From contig LLCB01000267.1 in assembly GCA_001414345.1 (NCBI GenBank), positions 1 through 64,000 of the forward strand: 64,000 nucleotides of DNA. Reading direction: 5' to 3'. Made by a program: the position numbers and the translations under genes. The first letter of the stretch is position 1, and every line of letters starts with the position of its first letter. The notes under the pieces were generated by a model. It worked only from the letters and a program-made list of their open reading frames with translations, ran no database searches and was not told the origin of the DNA. Origin of the DNA: Hymenoscyphus infarciens (taxonomy: Eukaryota; Ascomycota; Leotiomycetes; Helotiales; Helotiaceae). This document shows positions 1 to 12,043 of this stretch, piece after piece.

Positions 1-3000
1 TGTTGTTTTGCATTGTCTAATTTAGGAAGGTTACGTACGTCCGTACGTCCGTCCGGACTTTCGGACGTACTTCGTAGGGTTCGGGCTTTTGTATTAGCCG
101 ACGTATGTCGTTGTTCGGTTTCGTACCCCTTTTATATCGTCCAAACCTCTTGTATATAGCAGCCTACTCTCCTAGAGTCAGAAAAGGCCAGTTTAGCCTT
201 TTCTTCCGTATCAGAGCCTAGTATCTACATACGTCATTCTGCCATACGCACTCCCATATGCCTCTACTGTAGTTGTGTGTATTTCGTGCCGTTACAGTAA
301 TATATATAGGCACTTGTCTTTTCCTTAGAGGGCTAGCCCCTTGAACCCTCTAGTAGGAGAGATACCTTCCTATACCTACCTGCTAGAAGTAAGCGTCTCC
401 TATATATAAAAGTAAATAAAATTCGAGCCTTTTACCTCTTTAATATAAATCGTATTACGTCTATATCTAGTATATTTAAATTAGCTTATAGCTGAATTTA
501 AATTTATACCTAAATACGTTAATACTCTCTTCTATCTTTCTAATCTTTTAACCTAAGATAGAGTCTAACTCTTCTAACCTATGAGCGTATAAACGGCCTA
601 AGACCCTCTATTCTCTTTTATAAAAGGTTAATCCTTTTAATAATCCTAAGAGCCTCTTATAGTAGCGTGAGAAGTTATTTAAGTATACTAATTTAAATAG
701 GATATTACTATCTAAGAAGGACTTCGATATACTATAGCCTTATCTCTTAAATATATAGAGTATTAAGCACGCCTCTTAAAGTAATAAAGATAATATATAA
801 ACGTCTTAATATAATTATACCTTTAAGTATAAAAAGAATTAAAGTATAGCTACTAATAAAATAATTAATACTATATATAATTTAACCTCTAAGTGCTCTT
901 ATATTATTCGAGTAATCTACTACCTACTTAACGATCGAGTCTAAATTATATAAACTGCTATTATAGGAGATTATAGCTATACTTTTAACAATTACGATCT
1001 AAAGAGAAGGAATTATACTATATATTAAATTATTAAAAGCTAACTTAAAGTTAGATATAAGCCTCCTACTATTATAGTTACTCTTAAAAGAAGCTGAGTA
1101 TAATTAGATAACGCTAGAGGACAATACCTCTTACTTAAGAATATACGTAATTAGAAACGATTACTTAATACCGCTACTTAGAGATAAGGCCTTAGTAGAG
1201 TTAAAAGATTAATTAAACCTTCTAAATTCTCTAATAAGTAAGATAGCTTTCTTATTAAGATAGAATAAGCAGTAGAATACTTAAAGGAGTATATAGTATA
1301 AGGAAAGAGACCCTACTTTTATAACTCTATCGTCGTTAATAAAAGAGGAAAGAGCTCTAAAAAGAGTAAGCTAAAGAGCGGAGAAGAGTATAAAGTTTAG
1401 AGATTTATATAGGCAAAAGTAAAGAGACTTAAGCTCCTTATAAAGAATAGATATCTTATACTAATTAATTCTATTTATAAAACTAATTACCTTAAATAGA
1501 AGCTCTTCTTATTAGTATATCGCTTGCCTAAGAGCGTATACTTGCTATCTGCCTTCTTCCTTACCTCTAACGAAGACGGCGAGATTATTAAAGCTTACTT
1601 TCGTTAAATCGTAACCTAGGTAAAAGAGAGGCTTAATATATAATAGTATATTAAGTACGCACTCTCTAACGACTCCGCTGCTAAGTAACTTACGATTAAG
1701 AACGTATTCGTCGAGGAGGCTGGTTTCTCTCTATATAGCACTGTTAAGCACTTTATTTATATATAGTACTCTAGCTAAATAATAGATTAAAACCTTAAGA
1801 ACCGCGGATAGGATTATCTTATATAAGCTACTAACTACCTTAAGAGTATACTATTTTATTAATATATAAAAGCTAGATATAATAAATTAATATAATCCGC
1901 TCTCGACATAATCCTAGATAGCCTTACTCTTAAAAAGAGTAGGAATAAATCCTAGGATATAAAGGAGTATATATAAAAAGAGTAGAAAGATACTAGCGAA
2001 AAGTAGGTAAACTACGCTTATTAAGAAGAGCTAATCCTTATATAAGTTCTTACTACTAGCTTAAACGAAGGATAGCACTATAAGCTTAAAAGATCCCTCT
2101 TCCTTCGTAAGAACTAAGATTCTAGATATACTCTTACTTTTATAGTATAAATAGTCGAGGAAGGCGCTGACGATTAGGTAAATAAGAACGAAAAGGCTAT
2201 ATATAATTTCGATAATAAAGTTAACGTGTTTATAGATTAATATCCTTAGCTAGAACTATTCCTACGATTAGTGTAAGATATCTTAATAAGTAACTTAGTA
2301 GACGTGGAGGAGGTATATTATAAAGCTACTAAGGGTTTACTTATAGAAGCTTAACGATTATTATATAAGAGCTATACTCTTAATATTAATAGCGAGTATA
2401 ATTATAAGAGCTTTTATATATAGGAGTTACTTTACTAGTATATGCTTAAATAATATATCCTCCTTTCTAAGCTTAATACGTAAGATTGATAATAGTAACT
2501 TAATTAGTATAAGTACTCGAGCGCTTTCTAAGATACTAAGAGATATATAATATTCTAACGCCCTTAATAAGTATAACCTAATAATCCTCTTAAAGAGTGT
2601 ATTACGTCTAAAAACTCTTAAATATATATATACTAAAATAGTTAGTAGGAGATAGAGGAAGTAGTCTTTTAGATTAAGAATAGAGAGTATATGATTAAGG
2701 ACTTCTACTAAAAGTAAGATATACTAGAGGTATAAATAAAACTATTACTATTAAAAAGTATTAGCGAATTTAAATAATTTTAGAATATAATTAAGCGTAA
2801 GAAGCTAGAGGATTAGATCGTAGAAAAGTAATAAGAGATTACTATAGAATTTAATACGCTTACTATATAAGATACTTAGCGATTATAATATATAAGTACT
2901 ACTTATAAAAGTCGGAATAGCTTCTTTTAATCTAACCTCTACTACTTTAGAATAGATATTGATTTAACCTCTTAATTTAATACCTTTAATACTACTACTA

Positions 3001-3480
3001 CTGCTCCTTTACCTTCTTAAAGTATATATTATAGTACGTTGATTAATAGGATATAACTAAATTAGATACTAGATAATATAGAGTAATAGATAGAAGTTAA
3101 TAAGCAGATTACTAAAGACCTTAGTATAGCGTTTTACAAGAATTAGTAGGAGAGTATACTAGGAGGACCTATACCTAGTATAAAAGTAAAGAGAAAGCGC
3201 TAGCCTAATTAGGTAATTAGTATACAATTAAGAAAAGTCCTTAGATTTAAGCTTTTTAAACTTTAAATCAACTTTTTAGACGCTTTATTTAATTATATGT
3301 AGTTTATTAATTTGTTATTATTATAAGCTTTATTTACTCTTTTTAACTGATTTTACGTGTCTATAGCCTCTTAGTATAAATTCACTTTTTTAGGTAGGAC
3401 TAGTCCTTTTTAGGAAGGTGGTGGCGATTGTTTTCTAATAAAAGTGAATATGTTGAAATTTCGCTAATTTTGTATGCTAG
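1..3480 (+). mobile_element. RIP-decayed transposon remnant, AT-rich block
   Basis: The block is very AT-rich and full of TA dinucleotides, with an abrupt return to normal composition near 3480. Codons starting at positions divisible by 3 form one plus-strand frame from about 1000 to 3350. The stops in that frame are nearly all TAA or TAG; one is TGA near 2486. That is what RIP produces when CAA, CAG and TGG codons mutate. The frame is unbroken for about 780 codons, so decay was by point mutation with few indels. I do not recognise the family: no DDE, reverse transcriptase or DUF3435 motif was clear to me. Nothing here is expected to be functional. The first 400 bases are less biased and include repeated CGTACGTCC units. 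Confidence 0.75.
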
Positions 3481-3498
3481 CATGGTACTCATGCTAGC
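3476..3498. repeat. 9-bp perfect hairpin at the transposon edge
   Basis: GCTAGCATG at 3476-3484 and CATGCTAGC at 3490-3498 are perfect inverted repeats around a 5-base loop. They lie exactly where AT-rich DNA gives way to normal DNA. They could be part of the element's end or host DNA next to the insertion. Confidence 0.6.
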
Positions 3499-4533
3499 GT
3501 TGGGATAGAATAGCGTTTCTCGTTTCTCCGCAGGCGGAGGCCTCGTGCTTCTAGTCACCCGGCGCCGATTTAATTTCGCTCATCTGTCCCGTATACTCAA
3601 CTCAACTACAAGGCTCCGACTTCGGGATGAAGCCGAGAAAGTTGTCCCTGTCTGGTGTGTGTCCCTGAAGAACTCCGTTTGGTGTGTAGAATAGGGTCGC
3701 CGGCCCCAGTTTATTCCGAAGTCAAGACTCCAGGAGATGAGAGGGAGAGGGAGAAGCTTTCTCTGGGAAGCTTGGATATATCGGATCTGAGAGAGATACC
3801 GATCATATCTGACTTTTACATCCAACGTATACGAGGAGAGAGTACATGTCTGTCGAGTTACCTCTTATAAGTGAAGCGGGTGCAAGTTGCAAAGATCCGC
3901 TGCTTGTTGTAACTTACACCACATGGGCCTAGTCTTCCGCTGTCTGCCTCTTGGATAATCGTTGCCAGTTGAAGCCGAAGCACTGCGTTCATAGGTTTGT
4001 ATACAAGTAGCTCGGTAGACTCGGTACTCGATTTTGACGGCCGCACTGCACTCTCAGGGGTTAGCGGGAAAGCTACAGTACAGATTACTCGAGGCGGGGC
4101 GGGGGCGGGTGCAGGAACGACCCAAGGAAGTTTGTCATGAAGTCCCTGGGCTGGACTTGTTTGTGTAGTCAGTTGACTGGATTGGTTTTAGGATTGGAAT
4201 AGGATGAGATGAATGTTTTCAGTAAGGAGGTTGATTGTTGTGAATAGTCTGTTTACTCTCTGGCAATAAAGTCAGAGTCAAGCCAGCCAGCACACTGTGA
4301 ATCACAGTCAGTCAATCTGACGTGAGAACAACCAAGTCATAATAATAATAGGTAGGATTACTTTCAGCGCCTATTGCGGTTTGGTGGAGAGCCTTCTTAC
4401 CTAGTTCTTACTCTACACCCACTCCACTGCATCGCATACATAGGTCCCGTCCCTTAGCTTCTTTCTGAAGTTGCGAACTTGAACTTGCGACCCCGTCAAT
4501 AATATCAGCTGCCGCTGCCTGCAGGAGAGAGTG

Positions 4534-4563
4534 GCATCTGCATCTGCATCTGCATCTGCATCT
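4534..4563. repeat. (GCATCT)5 microsatellite
   Basis: Five perfect tandem copies of GCATCT lie in the presumed leader of the RhoGAP gene. Confidence 0.9.
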
Positions 4564-4807
4564 CCCTCCGCATCTTCCTCCGCACGTTTCTTACATTAAT
4601 TCTTTTACTCGAGTACCTTTTACCCTAATTCGATAGTTACTTGCCTCAATCTCGAAGGAGTAGCCAGCTAAACCCCATACGGCGACTACACGCCTCCAAA
4701 GACCCAATCTGTACACCGGCGCATCAAAGCGCTCTCCACGAATCCACGATCACGGCCCAAATGAAGCAAATCTCCTGAGATCCTCACCTGCTGCTGCTCT
4801 TCTCCCC

Positions 4808-4849
4808 TGTACCTGTACCTGTACCTGTACCTACACCTGTACCTGTACC
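4808..4849. repeat. (TGTACC)7 microsatellite, one variant unit
   Basis: There are seven hexamer units, six TGTACC and one TACACC, in the presumed leader of the RhoGAP gene. Confidence 0.9.
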
Positions 4850-5186
4850 TTAAACCGGTAGGAGATGTTCGTGTGGGCCAGCATCAGCATTATTTCCAAG
4901 CGCTTGACAAAACCTTTGGCTTTTGCGACACCGAGACAGGATCTCCCTACCGTTCAGGCATCCCGAAACCCTTCAACAACATCTCTTCCACTCGCGCAGC
5001 GCAGCGCAGCGCAGCGTAGCCTAGCCTAGACCGCCCGCTGTGAGCTCCGCTTGCACACTGCACCCTCATTCTCAGCGTCCCTTACCCGCGCCGTACGGAG
5101 TATTTGCACCTAATTAACTGACTCCGGTAGTGCTGTACGCAGTATCACTCTCTAGGTACGGGGCACTACTGTCGCAGGCCGAGCAG

Positions 5187-8100
5187 ATGTCACAGCAGCA
5201 GCAGCAGCAGCAGACGCAGACCTCGTCCTCCTCCGAGTCGACCAGCAAGAGGTACGCATAGTCCCTAGTCCACTCAGTGGTTCTTCCCCCCATAACATTC
5301 ACAACCTCTATTGCTTCACTTGTGACCTGCCTCACCTACACCAACTACCTCACCGCACTCCAGACTCACTTGGCTCATACCTCAATTGTCCCTTCTAGGT
5401 CTCAGCGCAAGGCCGCCCCTAGCCCACTCCAAACGAGTACTACTGCTGCATCTCCGCCCACCAGCGTGACGCCAACCAGAAATAATTTTGACAGGAACGG
5501 TGCTGATCACACATTTTCTTCGCCTCGGTCGCCAAAAGAGCGTCTGGACGATCTACTGGCCTCGGAAAAGAGCTTCTACCGATCTGAAGGAGAATACTCA
5601 ACCGATAGAGAGCAGAAGGCGGCAGGGAAGACTCCAAGGTACGTGGTAATACCCCCCCAGGTGGCCCCCCGAGTGCTTACACCAATTCGCAGATTTGGAC
5701 CCTCTCTCCACGATACGAATGGTAGCTTTCGAAGTGTCTCTGATCCTGTCTCGAAGCCCCCAGGAGGGTCAATAAATACGACGAGTACGAGACCTCTACC
5801 AGCAACGACCCCCCAACACCGAGTAGATATGGCTCGACCACCTCCAAGAACGTCCTCGATCGACTCGGCCATCTCTTCATTGTCTGGCAGCAACCATTCG
5901 CAAAAGGCCTCTCAGGATATCAAGTCTGGGTCTCCGGATATTGCCAACCTGATACAAACTGCTGGGTCACCCGAGGCTGTAATACAGTATCTGCTCAAGG
6001 AGAAGCAATCGCAGGCAGCACAAAACGCACAGCTATGGCGGTTAGTAGACAAGCAGAGAGCCATGATTCTGGGGTTGAATAAGGATCTGGAACGGGCATT
6101 GAAGGACAAGGAGCGATATAGAAAGAAATTGAAGGAAAGCCTTGCACACCTAGCGAACCCCTCTCCCGTGGACTCGACTCAAGGCATGACCGGCTCTGAA
6201 GGCGGATCAACTACTTCGGATTCTAGGAATGTCGAAGATGGGTCAAGAAGAAAAGATTCTGATGCTCAAGTTTCCCCTGGATTAAGCCACTCGCCAGAAG
6301 AACACCCGCCATCTCCAATCGATGTAGCCCTAGCACCATATCCGATTACACCACCAGCATACCCTTCCCATACACCGACATTGACTAACATGGTTGAAGC
6401 CGAGCACAAAATGCCATCTCCAACGCAACATGCTTTCCAGCAGTACGATCCCGATTCATCACCACGTGGGTTTGAAGCAGGCCAGCAGGAACGAAAGGCC
6501 CCTGAGATAGAAATTGACCCAGGAGTGCCATATAATGCGTCTTTGCCTCCATCGCGGAGTGTTCCTTCCAAACCACCACGAGGACCTCCTCCAAGTGTAC
6601 CACCACCAAAAGCGCCAATGTCAAGCCAGACTCCTACACTCACCCTGATAGAACCATCTCCTAATCCAGATGAAGGCTTGCGAACCTTTCCAGTACCCCC
6701 GCGAAAAGCTCCTCCTGCCCCTCTGGACCTCGGAAATAAGAGCAACCCAAGTTCCCACCTGCGACATGCTTCTGCCACTGGCGAAGAATCGGATTCCGAC
6801 TATGATGACATTTTGGAAGTTGATGAGATACCAGCTTTCCCTGAACGAGGGCGGCGAAAGACGAGAGAGGATGATGAGAGAGAACGTGAAATGGCAGCTA
6901 TGAAGCAGGCCGCATTACGAAGTGGATCGAAAAAGAGTGCCCAAAGTAGTGCAAAGGGAACCCCCAAATCTAGGCCTACCACTCCAAAGGACGGATCATT
7001 TCCAGCAGGAGCAGATCCAATGCCATTGAGCCCCAGTTCGCGACCGACGGTGCCAATTGCTCCGCCAGATGCACACCTGCGCCATCTTTCTCCAATGGGT
7101 GAGAACTCCGGTTCTCTAGCGGGTATGTTGAGTGATGCATCGGACAAGGTGACGGAGCGGGTGATATCAACTCCATTGATGAGCCCAGGACTTCCTTTGA
7201 GCCCAAGACCTGCGGATCGGGGAATGGGTTCTTCACTCCCACGTAACAACTCCAATCATGCTTCGATGGGATCCGTTGGCTCTATCGGTTCTCCTCCTCT
7301 ATCTCCTCGTGGGATGGGACCTTTCCCTGGGTCTGTTCCTCTTTCACCGCGAGCTCCTCGACAGCCTATTCCGCTACCACCAGGAACTCCCATGTCTCTC
7401 ACTTCACCTCCTGGGTCCGGCCCATTATCACCATTATTACCACCAAAAGGCGAGCCTCTTCAGCTTGTATCACCAAAGCCTTTGACAATTGGCAGCAAGA
7501 AGGGTAGAGAGAGTCCTAGCGACGATAGCCCTAAAGGCTCTCCCGTTTATCAAAGCCCGATCTCGAGCGCCATCGACCGATCATTGGTTACAGACGAGTA
7601 TCCCGACTTGTTACTCCCCCCTAATGCACTTCCCTCGATCGATGTCAAGGTTGCCTCATCACGCTTGAAGCCTTCTCGACAAAGTCTGATGTTCCCTAAG
7701 AATTCCGAAGAAGACCCTGTCTTTACTCTTGCAGTTTTCAACAGATCAGAAGGCCGAGAACTTTGGCGAGTTGAGAAAGACTCTTCATCACTTGCACGAC
7801 TCGACCAAACCTTGAAGCAATCGCCTACATTTACAGCCAAAACTCCGGATAGGTCCTTGTTCAGCGGGCATGCTCCTGCTAAGGTAGACGCAAGACGTGT
7901 CGCTTTGGATACTTACCTAGATGAAGTTATGAACACCCAGATGGATACAGCCTCAGCCATTGAAGTATGCAAATATCTTTCTACAAACACATTGGCGCCT
8001 CACGGGGAAGAGTCTACTCCTGATTCGGCCACTGAGAGCCCCATTAAGACTGGTCCTGGCGGTAGACCATTGAAAAACGGATACTTGACGAAGAGAGGGA

Positions 8101-10041
8101 AGAATTTCGGTGGATGGAAGGCCCGATACTTCGTACTGGATGGTCCAGTTTTCAAATACTACGAATCGCCAGGTGGACCTCATCTAGGCACGATCAAGCT
8201 ACCCAGCGCGCAAATCGGAAAGCAACAACAACAGAATGATTCGCCTGCCCGTGCCGACGCTGATGACACGGAAAACCAATATAGACATGCCTTTTTGATT
8301 TTGGAGCCTAAACGAAAGGATTCTAGCAGTCTTGTAAGACATGTCCTATGCGCCGAGAGTGACGTTGAGCGGGATCAATGGGTGGATGCTCTTCTCCAAT
8401 ATGTCAATTACAAGGACCAAGAGGACGAAGGACCCCCACGCCGAGAACAAGCACATACCCGAAGCGGCTCTGGTGGTTCAGGTCACACGAAGACGAAAAA
8501 GAAGACGTACCCACCCCATGATAGACATCAGAATCTTCCCGACCTACAGGAAGATAATTTGCGCGGTGTAAGCTACGAAAACACGAAGCAAGGCAACATT
8601 CCACAAGGTGTAAGATTCAAACATTCGGGGACTCCATCACCACCAACATACGGCCGTGAGCGAGATCCAATGAACTCGATACCTCAGTCTCAGCCATCGA
8701 AAAGTATCTCGGCACCGAAGAACGCTCACGTTATTCAGGACGGCGGCTCCTGGGGTAACAAGCAGAACTTATTGGCTCCTATTGGTGACGACAAGAAGCA
8801 GAAGAAGCGCAGCTTTTTTGGATTTGGTTCTAAGCCTCGAGTTTCCACTGACTCCACACAAGAGGTCGAACAGTCTAACTTGTCTCAAATGGCTTACGAG
8901 CAGCATGGACCTATCCGACCTGCTTTCGGGGCAGTTTTGTCAGAGGCAGTTCGTTACAATCATCCAGCCGATGTGAACATCGAGTTACCAGCTGTAGTCT
9001 ATCGATGCATTGAGTATCTCGACGCCAAGAATGCAGCCAGCGAGGAGGGCATTTTCAGACTCAGTGGCTCCAACGTAGTCATCAAACAGCTCCGTGAGCG
9101 GTTCAACACTGAAGGGGATGTAAACCTGGTTACCGATGAACAGTATTATGACATCCACGCCGTGGCCTCTCTTCTGAAGCTGTACCTGCGGGAATTGCCA
9201 AGCACGATCTTGACCAGAGAACTGCACCTGGAATTCTTAGCTGTCACCGAGCTATCTGATGTCAACGATAAAATCAGCGCTCTGAATGGGCTGGTTCACA
9301 GACTTCCACGCGCAAACAATGCCTTGCTACGATACTTGTCTGGATTTTTGATCAACATCATCAATAACGCAGATATCAACAAAATGACAGTTCGTAATGT
9401 TGGCATTGTCTTCTCCCCCACGCTGAATATCCCCGCACCTGTTTTTGCCCTTTTCCTGCAACAGTATGATGGAATCTTTGGAGAGGACCCTTCTGACCAT
9501 GCCGGATCACCCGTTGAGGTTACCGTCAGCGCTCCACCTCTTTCCCCGGAAGACATTCGTTCTCCACGTAGACAAAAGTTCCAGGAGCTTCCAACTCCGT
9601 CTTACGACCAACAATCTTTCTCACGAGGCCAAGGTCTATCTTCTTTCCCCCAACCCCAAGGTCGTCAACAGCAACAATCTGGGTACGATACTGGGTTCTC
9701 ACCCATGCAATCGGGATACGATCAATCCGGAATCCAGGCCATTGGAAGCTTCCCAACCATGGCGGGCCCTGAATACGGCAGATTAGCACCTACCCTGGGA
9801 GGACCAGCCTACGACCAATTTGGCGGCGGAAAACAGTATCAAAATTCACCGAGCAAGTCAAAGCGGAGAGAGAGCAGTATGTTTGGCATGGGAGGTGTCC
9901 TACCAACCCAGCGTAAGCCTAGCAATCAGCAATTGAGAGGTGATGGTCGTAAGTTACCTCTAACTTCCCAATATATCGGCGAGAGTGGAAGCTTATTTCA
10001 TTGATTTAGGCCTCGTTGATGAACAGGCATTCTTCGATTGA
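5187..10041 (+). CDS. BEM3: BEM3-type Rho GTPase-activating protein (PX-PH-RhoGAP)
   Basis: This protein should stimulate GTP hydrolysis by Cdc42/Rho GTPases at polarity sites. Exons are 5187-5251, 5399-9948 and 10010-10041 (1548 aa). The ATG at 5187 opens a Gln-rich start, and the first intron (147 nt) joins in frame into SQRKAAPSP. The last intron (61 nt, GTAAGT..TTTAG) gives a C-terminus ending VDEQAFFD; if it is retained, the protein ends slightly later at 10004. Regions seen: a coiled coil near residues 212-273, a long Ser/Pro-rich region, PX about 755-885, PH about 910-1025 (NGYLTKRGKNFGGWKARYF) and RhoGAP about 1198-1385 with the arginine finger in GIFRLSGS. The PX-PH-RhoGAP order matches yeast Bem3. 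The open frame continues upstream of the splice site to 5277 without an ATG, so the spliced start is preferred. Confidence 0.9.
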
Positions 10042-11286
10042 GAAGAACGGCCCCAACACATAACGACATACACGAACACAATTATTTTTCTTCAAACGAT
10101 GTTCGCACACAGAGGATGAGCTTTTCGGCCAGGTGCCACCAAGCTTGTTTTCAAAAGATACCATCGGCTTACTTGTAATACCTAATGATCAACCCAACAA
10201 CCCCCTTTTTCCCCAATTCCGATATTGGAATGGCATATCCATCAAACCATGTATATTAGATCCGGGAAATCCGTTTCGCCCAATCGCGTCGAAAGTATTA
10301 TTTCTTCTTTTCCAGCGAGCCAGCATCATATCGACTTTTTTTTTCGAACTTCAGCAGAGGAGGTTATACCCCAGTTTTGTGAATTTTTCTTCTTCTTCCT
10401 TTTTTTGGCGTGGGTGCGTTTTCAGGATGCGATGGGTGGTGGATGCTGATGAGTTGAAGTGAGAGGGGTTCTGAGAGGATATATCTCGAGATGTATTACC
10501 ACTTTGGGGGTTGTTGTTTGTGGTGAGGAGGGGAGGTCAGCATTTGGAATGGGGAATTTAATTCATTTGTGTAAGATGGATTGGGGGGTGGCGATTCAAA
10601 AATATGTTTTATTGTGGTTGGGTTGGTGGAGTGAGTGGGATTGAATGGTTGGTTGGTTGAATGGCAGGATGGAAAGATGAACTTTGGGGTGGGGTTCATG
10701 GTGGAATATTAGGGTATATATAAATGAATGGATGGATGAAGAATCTCTTTTTTGCTTCTCCCTCGGGTAATATGATGTAGAGTTGTAGGGATCAGTGAGT
10801 GTTCATGTAAGGATGAGTTGGATGTTTACCAGTTGCAGCTTACTGGTCAACTACAAGCTTACTTGTCACATTCTAGCTTACTCCCTAATTTACTGGCTTA
10901 ACCGTTGACTTGTAGCTTACTCGAGTACTCCTGGTAACTTGCCAGCTTACTCGTCGCGAACGTGTAGCTTACTAGGTAGTTTGAGTGCAAAATTGCAAAA
11001 TTTGTAATCATAAGTTTGGTGAATTGGATCCCGGGGTAACTAGAAAATGGCGGTGAGATGGCATCACCTAATCAGGCAAAGCCTGCCAGTAACTGACCTT
11101 TCTTTCAAGAAAGTTCAGCCTCGTAACCTCAACCCCTCCAAAAACATACACGACAACTCCATCTACCAAATACCTCTAGACCCCGAACTAGGCACTCTAC
11201 GCAACCCACTTATTCCGCGCAAACCCTTCAAGCCCATAATCTCAAACTACACCGAGTCTCAAATTTACCTTGCAAGCTCGGTCACC
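10042..11286. other. Intergenic: 3' region of BEM3 and promoter of RPB12
   Basis: No gene was seen. T-rich DNA (10330-10400) and G/T-rich DNA with TGGTTGG runs (10610-10660) follow BEM3. A phased AGCTTACT motif array lies at 10837-10973, just before RPB12. A frame in line with RPB12 extends up to 11047 but adds residues not expected for the family. Confidence 0.5.
10837..10973 (+). repeat. Phased AGCTTACT motif array upstream of RPB12
   Basis: Exact AGCTTACT octamers start at 10837, 10856, 10875, 10914, 10944 and 10966. The first three are spaced exactly 19 bp apart, and flanking bases vary. The array ends about 310 bp before the RPB12 start codon. The motif recurs in a cluster at 45970. A binding-site array is an inference. 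Confidence 0.7.
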
Positions 11287-11671
11287 ATGTCCTCCTACCA
11301 AGTCCCTACACTCGCGCCCCCAACCACCCGAGAGGTCGCGGGCGATGGACCGGCGATTAACTATCTGTGTGGAGATTGCAACTCGAAGGTTCCGTTGAAG
11401 AGAGGAGATCCTATTCGTTGTAAGGAGTGTGGACATCGGGTTCTTTATAAGGAGCGGACTAAGAGGTAGGTCTTGATTTCCTTTCAAAGTTGAGCGAAGT
11501 CGGGATAAGGCGAGAGGGGATCGGAGGGGCATGAGATGTGGCATTTGTGCCACGGAGGATTTGAGGTGGAAGAGGACAATCGCGTCGAAAATAGGAGGGA
11601 TCTGCTTGTGCTTGATCTGAAATGGAGGCTAACGTGTGTTTTACAGAATGGTTCAGTTCGAGGCGCGATGA
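11287..11671 (+). CDS. RPB12: RNA polymerases I, II and III shared subunit RPABC4 (Rpb12)
   Basis: This is a small zinc-binding subunit common to the three nuclear RNA polymerases. Exons are 11287-11465 and 11647-11671 (67 aa). The zinc ribbon is seen as CGDC (residues 28-31) and CKEC (residues 45-48), and the protein ends in the family signature YKERTKRMVQFEAR, with the last residues encoded by the 25-nt second exon. The length fits the family. The 181-nt intron is long for this window but has GTAGGT, a GCTAACG branch site and TTTTACAG. The ATG at 11287 was chosen over in-frame upstream ATGs because it gives the normal length. The gene converges on GPN1. Confidence 0.96.
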
Positions 11672-12043
11672 GCAGAATGGAAGGGATGAGGATGAGAGGC
11701 GACGAGAGAGATGATTCGGCAAATGATAATGGAGGGATGGTCGTGAAGACATGATCCGAGATGAAGGAAGGGAGGAAGGTGTTAGGCACTTTTCCTCAAC
11801 GAAGTGCTGGTTTTTTTGTTTTTTTTGAGCATATGATTCAGGCGTATGGTTTTTCTTAGGTGTGGCGAAAAAGAAGAAAAACTTGGTAGGATGGACGACG
11901 CATTCAGAAAATCTTGTCGATTCAGACTATCAAAAGCATAAATTATGGTATCAAAAGTTACGCCAAACCATGCTACAAATCCGTGCCCCCAACGCCATTC
12001 TGTCCTCCACCCCAATATCCATGTCTTCACCAGTAAAATATCT

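Larger units (their letters stand above)
3499..5186. other. Intergenic DNA and long leader upstream of the RhoGAP gene
   Basis: No convincing gene was seen. The segment holds several simple repeats, including hexanucleotide arrays at 4534 and 4808 and GCGCA units near 4995, and CT-rich tracts near 4560 and 4800. It probably contains the promoter and 5' leader of the gene starting at 5187. Confidence 0.5.

Noticed and set aside
5277..5398. Long RhoGAP frame extending upstream to 5277
   Set aside because: It begins with a GTG, not ATG, and lies inside a good 147-nt intron; the spliced start at 5187 keeps frame and gives a sensible N-terminus.
6266..6778. Minus-strand open frame of 170 codons inside the RhoGAP gene
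   Set aside because: It is a shadow of the Ser/Pro-rich coding strand, with low-complexity Gly/Ser content and no family resemblance.
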